DNA of 64,000 nucleotides. It comes from 2-01-FULL-49-22 sp036507655 (GTDB taxonomy: Bacteria; Patescibacteriota; Saccharimonadia; Saccharimonadales; UBA10212). The position numbers and the translations under genes were made by a program. Positions 32,218 to 41,592 of this stretch are shown in pieces. The notes under the pieces were generated by a model. That model searched no databases. It had not been told where the DNA came from and was given only the letters and a program-made list of their open reading frames with translations. The stretch lies in contig DATCIS010000019.1 of assembly GCA_036507655.1 (NCBI GenBank), forward strand, positions 12,827-76,826, written 5' to 3'. Positions within the stretch are counted from its first letter, which is position 1. Each line of letters starts with the position of its first letter.

Positions 32218-35073
32218 TTAAGCCTCCTTGGGTGATCTTATTCTCAATACTAGGGGCCAGCCGATTGTCGTTGCTAGCATAATCACAGGCACTAGCTGCG
32301 GTAGGCTAGCAACCACTGATGCTCCAATTAAAGCAACGTTCGTAATTAACCACAACAAGAATGTTTTGCGTCTTATGTACAATCTTACAAACTCGGCCCC
32401 AAGATAATAATAAGGAAAGACAACAACTACCAAGAAGGTGCTGGACAGTAGGCCGCACATTAAAGTCACTGCCAGTCCCTCCCAGAAGGGGTTGCTAAGA
32501 TAAAGCGGGATTAATGAGAAAACGGCCGTGAAAGAGGTGGCTATTAACGGACGGAATCGTTCTTGCAGAGCGATAGCCATTGAATCGACCGGTCCATGCC
32601 CTTGCCGCCTCGCCTGGTTGGCGTAATCAGTAAGCAAAATTGTGTTTTTAATACTTAGGCCGATTAACGCAAAGAAACCAAGCATTGTGAAGAAACTGAA
32701 GGCATTATCGGTCAGCCAAAGACCGGTAGTAATACCGAAGAGGCTGAACGGTATGGCCATAAAGATTAGTGCGGGCTGAAGCAACGATCGGAATTGGGTG
32801 ATCAGAAGGAGATAAATTGCCAACAGCAGTATCGGCAGAGCAATCAGTAGGGTCTTGAACGAGTTCTGATTTTCACTCTCAAAACCGATATCGAAGGCGA
32901 TAGCGTCTCGGGGTAAGCCATAGTTAGCTACTTTTTGGGGCGGAAAGTCTTTTTTAACGGCATTCTGAGCCAGAATTACCAAAGTTGATGTATCGGTATC
33001 GTCGAACTCCGAAGCAACAGAAACGTACGACTTGGTGTTGTATCTAGTTAGTGTATCGCTACCGCCGATATTAATGTTCTTTAAGTGGGCTAGGCTGCCG
33101 TCGGGTCGCTTTAGTTCAAGTTCGGCTAAATAATTCTTCAAGTCATCAGCCAGTTTGTAGGCGACATCTAAGTTCGTTGTCTCGATCCTCACCGAGAACG
33201 CTCCAGCCGGCGGGCCAACATCGCTGGAAGAAGTTTGTACCAAGGCCCCAGGGAAGTCGCTAAAGGCTTTGTCGAGCTGCTTTGTCAGCTTGGGCGCTGT
33301 CACATCCGGACCTCGCTGCTTAAACGATTTCAGGTTAATGAACAGTTGCGCCTGGTGAGCATTACCGGTGGCGTAATATGCCGCATTTTTAAAGTTCGGC
33401 CCCAAAGTTTTGGCTACAGTCTCGTCGGCCCTATCGGCTGTGGTCTCAATTTGTTCTATTGACTGGTTGGGCGGATAGGTGAAAGTTATGGTTATCAGAT
33501 CGCTGTCTTTAGAAGGTGCAAAAATATTGAAAGTCACTTTTTGAAACAGTGCAGCGCCACCGGCAATAAAGACGAGCCCTACCACAACCGCGCTGATACC
33601 AAGCGTGAACTGGCGCTTGCGCCGACCGCGCATCCATAGTAGCGGCCTAGATAGAGTTTTGGCGACCAGTACTTCTATATGATGTGCTATCGACTCACTT
33701 TTATCGTCGCTACCGAGCATTTTTGGCCGCAGTAAGATTAAGCGAGACAGAAACGGTATGAACGTGATGGCTACAATTAAGCTAACTACCAAGCTGGTCA
33801 TGACTGTTATTGGTATAGCTCTAATGAATTCACCAAGTATGCCGCCCACAAAAATCAACGGCGCGAAGCCAAAAATAGCTGTAGCGGTGGCTGCCAGCAT
33901 GGCCCGGCTGATTTTACGGCTGGCTTGGGCAATAGCTTCTCTGGCTGATTTAAGGCGGCGCCTGGCAGCGTCTATGGCTTCGACCATGATAATTGTGTCG
34001 TCGACTATCAAGCTCAGGCCCAGAACCAAAGAAAACAGCGTGATAGTGTTTATGCTGTAGCCGATTACATACAAGACACCTAGCGTGGTAATAACTACCA
34101 AAGCCATGGCACTAACCGTGATAATCGATGCCCGAAGGGCAATCAGAATGGCGCTAACAACCAGTATCGCCATCAATCCTTCGAGTAAAGAGCCCTGTAG
34201 GCCGCTTATTTGGTCTGTAATCGATGGCGCGGAGCTGAATGTACGAGCAGCTTTGAAACCGCTGAATTCAGGTGCGGAGTTTAGCTTGTCAATAGACGCC
34301 AGAACCTGTTTATCCAAGTCAAGCACATCGAAGCCCTTTTGGCCCTTTATGCCAATGCTAACTGAGCGGTAAAACTTTGTTTGGTCATTCTGGCGAACGC
34401 CATAGAAATCAAACTTGCTCTGGCTGATAGCCGGCTGGCCAGTCCGTGGGTCGGTTCCGCGGACATAAGGATCAACTATCTTGACATAAGTCGCCAGCGG
34501 AATTTTTGCCTGATTGGCAAGATATTTGGCAGCTTCTTCGGCTTTCCTGGTCAGTTCTTCGGTGCTGGTCTGATTGTCTTTATCAAAAAAAACAATCAGG
34601 ATATCGTCACCACGTTCGTTTACCGAAGGTGAAAGCGGCCTGAACTCAGGCTTGGCGTCTTCAGGCAATACTTCCGCGTCCTTAACGGCCTTCTCCAAAT
34701 CAGCAGTGGCTTTTTGTTCCTGGGTGCCCTCTTCATACTGGACAACTACGTTAAAGGAGTTGGCGCTGGCAAAGGCCTGCACGGTCTTCACCCGAGGTTG
34801 CCTACTAATAACTTCGCTAAGAGGTTTAGTGACGTCGCGGTCGACCTTTTGTGGGTCGTCAACTAGGTATGGGCCGTTTACATAAGTGTAAGGTATATGA
34901 ATTTCCGGAAAACCCTCGCGTTTTAGTAGCGTCGTGTAACTAGCGATGCCAAAAGCGAATATCAAAAGCCAGATAAGCAGTGAGGATCTAGGACGATCAT
35001 AAAAGAACAAGGTTATCCGAGAGATAAGCGGTATTCGTGTTTTATTAGCCCGCCGTTGGCGGAATCTCAACAT
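32218..35073 (-). CDS. RND-family transporter (AcrB-like), 951 aa
   Basis: Proton-driven resistance-nodulation-division transporter. Layout: first membrane helix (SSLLIWLLIFAFGIASYTTL), large external loop (about 60-300) with DPQKVDRDVTKPLSEVISRQPRVKTVQAF, helices 2-6 including SLVLGLSLIVDDTIIMVEAIDAARR (the charged proton-relay Asp pair DD) and LAATATAIFGFAPLIFVGGI, a second loop, and helices 8-12 with FFALIGLSIKNTILLTDYANQARRQG. At 951 residues it is shorter than AcrB (about 1050). No membrane fusion protein or outer-membrane channel gene is adjacent, fitting a single-membrane cell. Substrate unknown. Confidence 0.9.
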   Translation of the reverse strand: MLRFRQRRANKTRIPLISRITLFFYDRPRSSLLIWLLIFAFGIASYTTLLKREGFPEIHIPYTYVNGPYLVDDPQKVDRDVTKPLSEVISRQPRVKTVQAFASANSFNVVVQYEEGTQEQKATADLEKAVKDAEVLPEDAKPEFRPLSPSVNERGDDILIVFFDKDNQTSTEELTRKAEEAAKYLANQAKIPLATYVKIVDPYVRGTDPRTGQPAISQSKFDFYGVRQNDQTKFYRSVSIGIKGQKGFDVLDLDKQVLASIDKLNSAPEFSGFKAARTFSSAPSITDQISGLQGSLLEGLMAILVVSAILIALRASIITVSAMALVVITTLGVLYVIGYSINTITLFSLVLGLSLIVDDTIIMVEAIDAARRRLKSAREAIAQASRKISRAMLAATATAIFGFAPLIFVGGILGEFIRAIPITVMTSLVVSLIVAITFIPFLSRLILLRPKMLGSDDKSESIAHHIEVLVAKTLSRPLLWMRGRRKRQFTLGISAVVVGLVFIAGGAALFQKVTFNIFAPSKDSDLITITFTYPPNQSIEQIETTADRADETVAKTLGPNFKNAAYYATGNAHQAQLFINLKSFKQRGPDVTAPKLTKQLDKAFSDFPGALVQTSSSDVGPPAGAFSVRIETTNLDVAYKLADDLKNYLAELELKRPDGSLAHLKNINIGGSDTLTRYNTKSYVSVASEFDDTDTSTLVILAQNAVKKDFPPQKVANYGLPRDAIAFDIGFESENQNSFKTLLIALPILLLAIYLLLITQFRSLLQPALIFMAIPFSLFGITTGLWLTDNAFSFFTMLGFFALIGLSIKNTILLTDYANQARRQGHGPVDSMAIALQERFRPLIATSFTAVFSLIPLYLSNPFWEGLAVTLMCGLLSSTFLVVVVFPYYYLGAEFVRLYIRRKTFLLWLITNVALIGASVVASLPQLVPVIMLATTIGWPLVLRIRSPKEA

Positions 35074-35148
35074 AACAACCTCAGCTTTTTCTAACTTACT
35101 CTCATATTAGCATGCGCCTCTGTGAGACCAGTCACTTTTTCTAAAAAA

Positions 35149-37683
35149 CTAAACTCGTTCGGCGCCAAGTTCAGTTTCAGCCCTAGCGCTTATTTCATCA
35201 AGGATTTGATTGACTTCGGGCGTGGTTAGAGTTCTCTGTGGATGCCAAAGTGTCAGCCGCCAAGTAGTCTGTTTAAGGCCTTTGCCCTTTGCTCGCTGGA
35301 AAATGTCGAGCGGCTCAATCGTAACACTGTAGCCGTGTTCTTTGGCGGCTTTATCTAGTTGCGTACCTAAAAAATCGGTCAATGCCGCATACGAAAACTG
35401 CGTTGATGAGCGTAAACACAGATCTTGATCAAGGCTAGGGAAGCGATTGAGCGGACGGTAATTGATCCGGGCGGCCGCTATGCTTTGTAGCAATGCAATA
35501 TCGAGTTCGGCCATAGATGAGTCTGCCGAGAGCTTAAGAGCCAATTTCAGCTCGGCAGATGGTTCTCCGACAATCCCTAGAGCATTGCGACCGGCATATA
35601 CCACGGCTGTACGTCGAGGTTCATAGGCCTCTGAGGCAACCTGCCATTCCTTGGTCAGTTTTTTAACTTCATCAAGCGGCTGATATTGGATATCGTCAAT
35701 ACTTAACTTGTTAAGTAAATTGTCTATATAATATTTAGCCCTATAGAATGGAGCGCCCAATTCTTTAGTCTTATCGACTGAGACCAGGACCAGGCCCAAC
35801 CTCAGCAGTTCCGCCGGCAATTTTTCACTGTTATCTACTCCCCTGATGTGAGCCGCGCCAATTTCAAACAAGGCGAAACTGCTAAATCGGGCTTTGATAT
35901 TTGGATGGACTTTCTCAAGTAAGCTCGGCGTTAAACTCAATCGGTAATATTGTAAATCGGGGCTAGTTGCGTTGCGGATATGGTAGGCGTCTTTAGTAGC
36001 TTGGCCGGCATTTTCAATCAGAGAACCGTGAACAAAACTATACGTCAAAACTTCATTAGCGCCAGCTGACGATAGAATGCCGCGCATGCGTGATTTGAAA
36101 GCCAGCACCGGATCAAGCTCAGCCGGGCTTAAATCGCGCGGCGGCAGCTGCTGTGGTAGATGCTCGTAACCATAGAGGCGCCCGATCTCTTCAACTATGT
36201 CTTCGGGGATTTTTATGTCCTTCCGCCAGAACGGCACCTGGACCGCCAATGTTTTGCCACTCGTTTTAATCCTGAACTCAACATTTTCTAACAGCCGGCT
36301 CATTTCGCTAGCAGATAAGTTTATGCCTAAGCGTTCATTAACGAAAATAGTTGTGACTTTAACTGTCGGTGGCTTTACCAACTGACCTTTAAGGTCGTAA
36401 ATACTGCGTGCTGGCAGCCCGCCCGACTCATGGATGACGGAGTCGACGGCGCGAGCCAGCACGCGGTCGGTCTGCCAGGGGGACTGATTTTTTGTGAAGC
36501 GGGCGGCAGCATCCGTAAATAGACCATAATCCATAGCGGTTCTGCGCGTGACGCGCATATCGAAATTACCGACTTCCAAAATGATACTTCTGGTTTTCTC
36601 ATCAACTTCGGTTGCCGCCCCGCCCATTACCCCCGCCAAACCGATTGGCTGTTTATCTGTGGCAATCACCAGCTCGCCGCCTGACAGAGTAACTTCTTTA
36701 CCGCCTAGCAACACCAGTTTTTCGCCCTTTTGGGCTTCACGGACTACAATTTTTGCTTGATTGTTGCCGCATAGACTTTTTAGCTTGTCGTAATCATAGG
36801 CGTGAATCGGCTGAGCCGTTTCAATCATTAGAAAGTTGGTAACATCGACGATGTTATTGATAGGCCGTACCCCAACGCGAGCCAAATAGCTTCGAATATC
36901 TAGTGAGGCATCGTTGACTTTGACGTTTTTAACGACTTGCATCATAAACCGTGGGACCAAATTTGGTACCTGGTTTTTAACGCTTAGCAGCTTGTCGTCT
37001 GTCTTGTGGCGGCCGGTAGTCTTATCGCCCAAGTACCACTTGGGCGAGCGGAAAACCATGTGTTGAATGCCGGCCAGTTCGCGGGCTATGCCCAGCATGC
37101 CAAAACAGTCCGGCCGATGCGTGAACATCTTGTTTTCGATATCGATTATATAATCATCCAACTCATAAACTTTGGCAAAATTATCGCCTGGTTTGGCAGC
37201 TTTATCAATTTCAATAATCCCGGTGTGGTCATCGCCCAGCTCCAGCTCTTTGGCGCTGGCCAACATGCCGTGGCTAACCACACCGCGGATCTCTCGAACT
37301 TCCAAGGTAAGCGGTTCTTTATCGATTGTGCTCGGAACAGCTACACCTGGCGGAATCCAGGCGGCTAACATACCGGTTTTGACGTTCGGCGCGCCGCAGA
37401 CAATTTCAATCAGCCCGTCTTTGTCACGTTTTACGCCCTTGATTTTGCCACCGTCGTCAGCCAAACAAACGCTTAGCTTATCGGCGTTTGGGTGCTTCTG
37501 GTTTGAAACAACTTTAACGACAACAATCCCTTTGTATTTTTTTCCAACGTCAATAACTTCTTCTACGGCCCCGAGCTGGGCTCCTATTTTCTCAACTAAA
37601 GCATCAACACCGTCAGGAACAAGATTGGCCGAGCACTGGTCGGCCTCGACAATCGACCTAATCCAGTTAAGGCTAACCTTCAT
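35149..37683 (-). CDS. pheT: Phenylalanyl-tRNA synthetase beta subunit, 844 aa
   Basis: Beta subunit of the alpha2-beta2 enzyme charging tRNA(Phe). N-terminal MKVSLNWIRS, the tRNA-binding EMAP-like domain (KYKGIVVVKVVSNQKHPNADKLSVCLAD and GAPNVKTGMLAAWIPPG), the B3/B4 editing domain with VRPINNIVDVTNFLMIETAQPIHAYDYDKL, the B5 domain and the synthetase-like core, and the C-terminal anticodon-binding domain (YRPLNRFPSLDQDLCLRS). Slightly longer than typical (about 800). Residues 657-662 (LNKLSI) are encoded by the palindromic word shared with rnhB and apbE. It overlaps the stop of the small zinc protein. Confidence 0.96.
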   Translation of the reverse strand: MKVSLNWIRSIVEADQCSANLVPDGVDALVEKIGAQLGAVEEVIDVGKKYKGIVVVKVVSNQKHPNADKLSVCLADDGGKIKGVKRDKDGLIEIVCGAPNVKTGMLAAWIPPGVAVPSTIDKEPLTLEVREIRGVVSHGMLASAKELELGDDHTGIIEIDKAAKPGDNFAKVYELDDYIIDIENKMFTHRPDCFGMLGIARELAGIQHMVFRSPKWYLGDKTTGRHKTDDKLLSVKNQVPNLVPRFMMQVVKNVKVNDASLDIRSYLARVGVRPINNIVDVTNFLMIETAQPIHAYDYDKLKSLCGNNQAKIVVREAQKGEKLVLLGGKEVTLSGGELVIATDKQPIGLAGVMGGAATEVDEKTRSIILEVGNFDMRVTRRTAMDYGLFTDAAARFTKNQSPWQTDRVLARAVDSVIHESGGLPARSIYDLKGQLVKPPTVKVTTIFVNERLGINLSASEMSRLLENVEFRIKTSGKTLAVQVPFWRKDIKIPEDIVEEIGRLYGYEHLPQQLPPRDLSPAELDPVLAFKSRMRGILSSAGANEVLTYSFVHGSLIENAGQATKDAYHIRNATSPDLQYYRLSLTPSLLEKVHPNIKARFSSFALFEIGAAHIRGVDNSEKLPAELLRLGLVLVSVDKTKELGAPFYRAKYYIDNLLNKLSIDDIQYQPLDEVKKLTKEWQVASEAYEPRRTAVVYAGRNALGIVGEPSAELKLALKLSADSSMAELDIALLQSIAAARINYRPLNRFPSLDQDLCLRSSTQFSYAALTDFLGTQLDKAAKEHGYSVTIEPLDIFQRAKGKGLKQTTWRLTLWHPQRTLTTPEVNQILDEISARAETELGAERV
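35698..35717. repeat. LNKLSI palindrome, copy 2 (inside pheT)
   Basis: AATACTTAACTTGTTAAGTA on the plus strand, with 8-base perfect arms (TACTTAAC and GTTAAGTA, 35700-35717) around TT. On the pheT coding strand it reads CTT AAC AAG TTA AGT ATT = LNKLSI. Confidence 0.95.
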
Positions 37684-37846
37684 TCTTGGCCTCTCGCATC
37701 GCCTCTTCGTGCTCTATCGATTTCATAGATATCTCCAGGTTGCAAGCATTGTTAGCCTTGCAAAAAGCTTCGCACTCTTTGGCTAGATTCTCGTTCCGGT
37801 AATGGTGCCCGCACTCCGGACACTGGAAAATTTTTTCCTGGCTCAT
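37673..37846 (-). CDS. Small zinc-ribbon-like protein between pheS and pheT, 57 aa
   Basis: Short protein with six Cys and several His: FQCPECGHHYRN gives a CxxC with His, then KECEAFCKANNACNLEIS supplies three more Cys. The KxCExxC...CNxEI pattern is one I have seen in small conserved prokaryotic proteins of unknown role; a metal-binding function is likely from residues alone. Its ATG overlaps the pheS stop (ATGA) and its stop lies inside the first codons of pheT, so the three are translated as a coupled series. It might bind zinc as a ribosome- or synthetase-associated factor, but this is a guess. Confidence 0.8.
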   Translation of the reverse strand: MSQEKIFQCPECGHHYRNENLAKECEAFCKANNACNLEISMKSIEHEEAMREAKNEG

Positions 37847-38889
37847 GAAAACTGCCTCAGGAATGCTAAATTGCCACTTTCAAAATGACGGATGTCTTCG
37901 ATGTTGTATTTGAGCATCACTAGACGCTCGATGCCGAATCCCCAGGCAAAGCCGGTGTATTGGCTCGGGTTGATTCCGCCCTCTTTCAGAACATTGGGAT
38001 GTATCATACCGCAGCCGCCGAGTTCTATCCATCCGGTGTGTCCGCAGACATTACAGCCGGCTCCGCCGCAGAATGGACAACTGGCGGCGAATTCAAAACT
38101 GGGTTCAGTGAACGGGAAATAGAAGGGCTGGATTTTGATATCAATATCTTTTTGATAATAGTTGCTCAGCCAGGCTTTGATGGTCGCCACAAGATGTCCG
38201 GCGTGAATTCCCTTATCCACATAAACGCCCTCCAGTTGGTAAAAAGTGTGCTCGTGGCGGGCGTCCAAATCTTCGTTGCGGAAAACTCGGCCGGGAATTA
38301 CAACTGCTATCGCTTGACCGTTTTTGAGATTACCAGCGTACTGCTTCAGTACGCGGTTTTGCATGGTGCTGGTGTGGGCCGGCGCTATCAGCTTTTCGTC
38401 GGTCACAAACGTGTCATAATCGTCGCGTGCCGGATGACCGGGCGGGAAGTTGAGCGAGCCGAACATATGGTAATCATCATCAAGCTCGCGCGATTCTACG
38501 GCCGTAAAACCCATGCGGGCAAATATGTCGAGAGTAGTTTCCAGCTCGGTCATTAATGGATGCTGGCTGCCATATTCAGACGCTAAAAGTTTAGGGCGGT
38601 CGTCGGGCTCAACATTGGTATCAAATGGCGCGGTTACATCGATAGGAGTGCTTTTGGCTTTTGGCTTTTGGCTTTTTGTCAGTGAAATCAGGTTTTCCAA
38701 CTCTTGCTTCAGTTGGTTGACTTCTCGACCGAATTCGGCGCGGGCTTTCCCCGCTGGTAATGTTTTTATGTGGTCAAACAAGGCTTGAAGCTCTGGAGCG
38801 CGTAAAATTACCGGCTTATCATCAAGCTTGTCAAACTTAGCTTTCAGCCGTCTGGCAGCTTCCCGTATTTCGGGGTTCTTATACACCAT
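37843..38889 (-). CDS. pheS: Phenylalanyl-tRNA synthetase alpha subunit, 348 aa
   Basis: Catalytic alpha subunit. An N-terminal coiled coil (about 1-95) is followed by class II core motifs: motif 2 region RVFRNEDLDARHEHTFYQLEGVYVDKG, and motif 3 GINPSQYTGFAWGFGIERLVML, with HTSTMQNRVL before it. A zinc-like cluster CPFCGGAGCNVCGHTGWIELGGCGMIHP is present, as in many bacterial PheS. A Lys/Pro/Ser segment (SQKPKAKSTP) between the coil and core is encoded by short direct repeats. The start ATG has an extended -10 (TGT TATACT) ten bases upstream. Confidence 0.96.
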   Translation of the reverse strand: MVYKNPEIREAARRLKAKFDKLDDKPVILRAPELQALFDHIKTLPAGKARAEFGREVNQLKQELENLISLTKSQKPKAKSTPIDVTAPFDTNVEPDDRPKLLASEYGSQHPLMTELETTLDIFARMGFTAVESRELDDDYHMFGSLNFPPGHPARDDYDTFVTDEKLIAPAHTSTMQNRVLKQYAGNLKNGQAIAVVIPGRVFRNEDLDARHEHTFYQLEGVYVDKGIHAGHLVATIKAWLSNYYQKDIDIKIQPFYFPFTEPSFEFAASCPFCGGAGCNVCGHTGWIELGGCGMIHPNVLKEGGINPSQYTGFAWGFGIERLVMLKYNIEDIRHFESGNLAFLRQFS

Positions 38890-38899
38890 CTTGTTAAAA

Positions 38900-38908
38900 A
38901 GTATAACA
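38900..38908 (-). promoter_or_regulatory. Extended -10 promoter of pheS
   Basis: TGT followed by TATACT (38900-38905), ten bases before the pheS ATG. The implied leader is only a few bases, so there is no room for a T-box or leader-peptide attenuator. Confidence 0.55.
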
Positions 38909-38947
38909 ACTCTAACCCCTATACCCTAGCGCCTCCACCGCGGCTTT

Positions 38948-39024
38948 GCCGTATAAGACACCCCTTTGGGTTTCCTATCGCGCAGGGCGCGGAATGAATC
39001 CGCTACTCGGGATACCTTCCCGAG
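38948..39024. repeat. Structured extragenic element, copy B
   Basis: In the opposite orientation to copies A, C and D. Hairpin 2 pairs ATAGGA-A-ACCC with GGGT-G-TCTTAT (38953-38978), hairpin 1 is GCGG-loop-CCGC (38989-39003) and a third hairpin, CTCGGGA-TACCT-TCCCGAG, is at 39006-39024. It lies between the divergent pheS and GH63-like genes. Confidence 0.75.
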
Positions 39025-39069
39025 GAATAAGTTCTATATCCTATTCATTAAATCCTATATCCTATTAGT

Positions 39070-40386
39070 ATGGATGAGATTGAGCTTCTTAAGAACGCTC
39101 AAGAAGTTCTGAAACAAAACGACAGGAGAAAGTGGACAGTGCCGGCTGGCGATCTATACCCTCATCAATGGTTGTGGGACAGCTGTTTTATTGCCATTGG
39201 ATTGAGGCATCTGGACGTTGAGCGTGCCCAGACAGAGCTTATAAGCTTGCTGCGTGGCCAGTGGAACAACGGTATGCTCCCCAATATTATTTTCTCAGAA
39301 GGCGAGGAACACCGCCGCCACCGCGAGCTCTGGCGCAGTTATGTCAGTCCTTATGCCCCGCCCAAAATCGCCACCTCGGGTATAACCCAGCCGCCCATGT
39401 TGGCCGAAGCTGTAGTGCAAATCGGCCAAAAGCTCGCTCAGCCGGAAAGACGCAGCTGGTACCGCCAAATGTACCCCTACCTGCTCAATTATCATCGATG
39501 GCTTTATGCCGACCGCGACCCGCATGGCGAAGGCTTAATAATCTTACTGCACCCCTACGAATGCGGCATGGACAACTCGCCGCCCTGGATTAGTGAACTT
39601 CGTAAACACAGTATGCCCTGGTGGATAAGCTTAATCGAGAGATTGCGCCTGGATGGCATCGTCAATTTTGTCAGACGAGATACGCGCCACGTACCGCCTG
39701 GTCAGCGTATGAGCAATATCGAGGCCATGGCTTATTGGGCGGCGGTCCATCGGCTAAGACGTAAGGCTTATAACTCTGAAGCTTTGCTTTCGCGTTCGCT
39801 CTTCGCGGTCGAAGATTTAGGGTTTAACTGTATCCTAATCCGAGCCAACACTCGTCTGCAGACAATCGCTAGGGATATCGGTCATAAAATACCAGAGGGC
39901 TTAGCCCGAAAGATGCAAAAAACCGAGGCCGCCTTAGAGCAGTTATGGGATGAGAACAGCGGCCAATATTACAGCCGCAGTTTTGTCAGCCATAAATTGA
40001 TAGAAGAACCGACAATTGCCACATTGTTACCTCTTTATGCCGGTAGTATTACAAATGAGCGGGCTGAGCATTTGTATAAGGCGTTAAGATCTAAGGAGCA
40101 CTTCGCACTAAAATGGCCGGTACCGAGCGTGCCGTACGACTCCGGCTTTTTTGAGCCGCTCAAATATTGGCAAGGACCGACATGGGTAAATACTAACTGG
40201 CTGATAATCGATGGTTTAAAACGTTACGGTTTTGAGACCGAAGCCAAAAACTTGCAAGATAGGACTCTTCGATTAGTGGCCAGGGGTGGGTTGAACGAAT
40301 ATTTCAACCCGTTCAACGGTCAGGCCGCTGGTGCCGAAAAATTCTCATGGACTGCCGCTCTTACTATAGATTTACTTAAGAACTAG
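39070..40386 (+). CDS. GH63-like (alpha/alpha)6-barrel glycoside hydrolase, 438 aa
   Basis: Cytoplasmic glycoside hydrolase of the MGH1-like/GH63 group, which includes mannosyl- and glucosylglycerate hydrolases and relatives of trehalase and debranching enzymes. Signals: PAGDLYPHQWLWDSCFIAIGLRHLD at the N terminus (the QWLWDSCF motif), WNNGMLPNIIF, PPMLAEAV, a central HPYECGMDNSPPW carrying a candidate acidic catalytic residue, and C-terminal KYWQGPTWVNTNWLIIDGLKRYG. No signal peptide. Substrate specificity cannot be read reliably. The upstream region carries a direct repeat CTATATCCTATT and a -10-like TATATC eight bases before the ATG. Confidence 0.85.
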   Translation: MDEIELLKNAQEVLKQNDRRKWTVPAGDLYPHQWLWDSCFIAIGLRHLDVERAQTELISLLRGQWNNGMLPNIIFSEGEEHRRHRELWRSYVSPYAPPKIATSGITQPPMLAEAVVQIGQKLAQPERRSWYRQMYPYLLNYHRWLYADRDPHGEGLIILLHPYECGMDNSPPWISELRKHSMPWWISLIERLRLDGIVNFVRRDTRHVPPGQRMSNIEAMAYWAAVHRLRRKAYNSEALLSRSLFAVEDLGFNCILIRANTRLQTIARDIGHKIPEGLARKMQKTEAALEQLWDENSGQYYSRSFVSHKLIEEPTIATLLPLYAGSITNERAEHLYKALRSKEHFALKWPVPSVPYDSGFFEPLKYWQGPTWVNTNWLIIDGLKRYGFETEAKNLQDRTLRLVARGGLNEYFNPFNGQAAGAEKFSWTAALTIDLLKN

Positions 40387-40403
40387 CTTTACCGGAGCTC
40401 TAT

Positions 40404-41468
40404 TTATTCGTCATCCATATTGGGGCGCTCAAGCAACATCGGGTCTACACCGGAGCTGGTTTCAGCGATTTTTACGACATCTTTATCTATTTTGCCCAAC
40501 TCTTTATAAGTGGCGTTATAATGCCCAACGGTCGTACTCAAACTACCGCCAAGTTTTTGCATATAGACATTGTGAGCAACAAGATGCCTGCTCAGTTGCT
40601 CGATATTTCTGCGAATTCTTTCGGTATCTTGATGGATTTCTAGCGACCGAAGACCTTGGACTATGATTTGCAACATGGCCGCCAATGTGCTGGGCCCGAC
40701 GATGGTGACTTTCTTCTCAGAGGCGGCATAGTGCATCAGGTTACGGCCGCTTACACCCCCAAGACCGACTTTATTAGCCAGTAAATCATAGTAAATCGCC
40801 TCGCTCGGAATAAACATCAAAGCCTGGTCCAAAGTATTTTTGTTTTGCTTGATATATTTGGACGTTTCGTCTATGCGCTTTTTTAAATCCTCTTTGAAAG
40901 CTTTTTCAAGAGCCGGACGATCCTCAGCCCTAGCTTCAACTAAGCGATTATAGTTCTCTAGGGAAAATTTACTGTCGATCGGCAACAACTTGTCGTCCAG
41001 CTTGATAATAGCGTCAACTATCAGACCTTCGGCGAGCTTGTATTGAAGCTGGAATGTTCCGGGGGGGAGCATATCCTTTAAGATCTGCTCCAGATAGTAT
41101 TCACCCAGGACTCCGCGCTGTTTGGGGTTTTGTAGGACATTTTGTAGAGTCTTAAGCTCGGCCGCTACGTCGCCAACGCTCTTATTTGTTCTGTCCAGTT
41201 CTGTAAGTTTTTGAGTTACCTCGGTAATTATTTTGGCGCTGGCTTGGAACTGAGCAGCCATCTGTTTATTACTGGTGCCGAGCTGTTCTGTTAGTTGTTT
41301 TTGCAAGCCTTGTTGCAGCGCGCCCATAGACTTAGTTAGCTCAACCATATCGGCCTTTAAAAGTAGTGCTGAGTCGGACTTCGAATTTTTCGGACGACTT
41401 AGCTGCCAAAAAATAAAGCCAGCTAGCACCAAACACAAAACTCCCAAAATAATAATAGCCGCGACCAT
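40404..41468 (-). CDS. rmuC: RmuC-family protein, 354 aa
   Basis: RmuC limits inversion and recombination at repeats and has a predicted nuclease-like core. An N-terminal membrane helix (VAAIIILGVLCLVLAGFIFWQL, residues 2-23) is followed by coiled coil (about 40-115) and the conserved core: KQRGVLGEYYLEQILKDMLPPG, VDAIIKLDDKLLPIDSKFSLENY, and VGPSTLAAMLQIIVQGLRSLEIHQ. The ATG at 41468 has AGAGGGG about six bases upstream; a TTG start 15 codons earlier would lie inside a strong hairpin and is rejected. Confidence 0.9.
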   Translation of the reverse strand: MVAAIIILGVLCLVLAGFIFWQLSRPKNSKSDSALLLKADMVELTKSMGALQQGLQKQLTEQLGTSNKQMAAQFQASAKIITEVTQKLTELDRTNKSVGDVAAELKTLQNVLQNPKQRGVLGEYYLEQILKDMLPPGTFQLQYKLAEGLIVDAIIKLDDKLLPIDSKFSLENYNRLVEARAEDRPALEKAFKEDLKKRIDETSKYIKQNKNTLDQALMFIPSEAIYYDLLANKVGLGGVSGRNLMHYAASEKKVTIVGPSTLAAMLQIIVQGLRSLEIHQDTERIRRNIEQLSRHLVAHNVYMQKLGGSLSTTVGHYNATYKELGKIDKDVVKIAETSSGVDPMLLERPNMDDE

Positions 41469-41494
41469 AACGCTACCCCTCTTTAAATTTATGG

Positions 41495-41525
41495 ACAAAG
41501 AAGCGGCGATCAACCGCTTCTTTGT
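41495..41525. other. 12-bp perfect hairpin in the rmuC leader
   Basis: ACAAAGAAGCGG and CCGCTTCTTTGT are separated by seven bases. Read on the plus strand only three Ts follow, and no plus-strand gene precedes it. Read on the minus strand it lies 27 bases before the rmuC start, without a T-run. Role unknown; a leader RNA structure or protein site. Confidence 0.55.
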
Positions 41526-41592
41526 TTTAGAGGGCTTGTCCTTTTCGATAGCTTTTGGCGAAAGTGCACTTTCTTAAAACATCTACGTGTTC

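Noticed and set aside
38640..38690. Direct repeats (CTTTTGG units) in pheS as a mobile element
   Set aside because: A short Lys/Pro-coding slippage tract in a linker is sufficient explanation.
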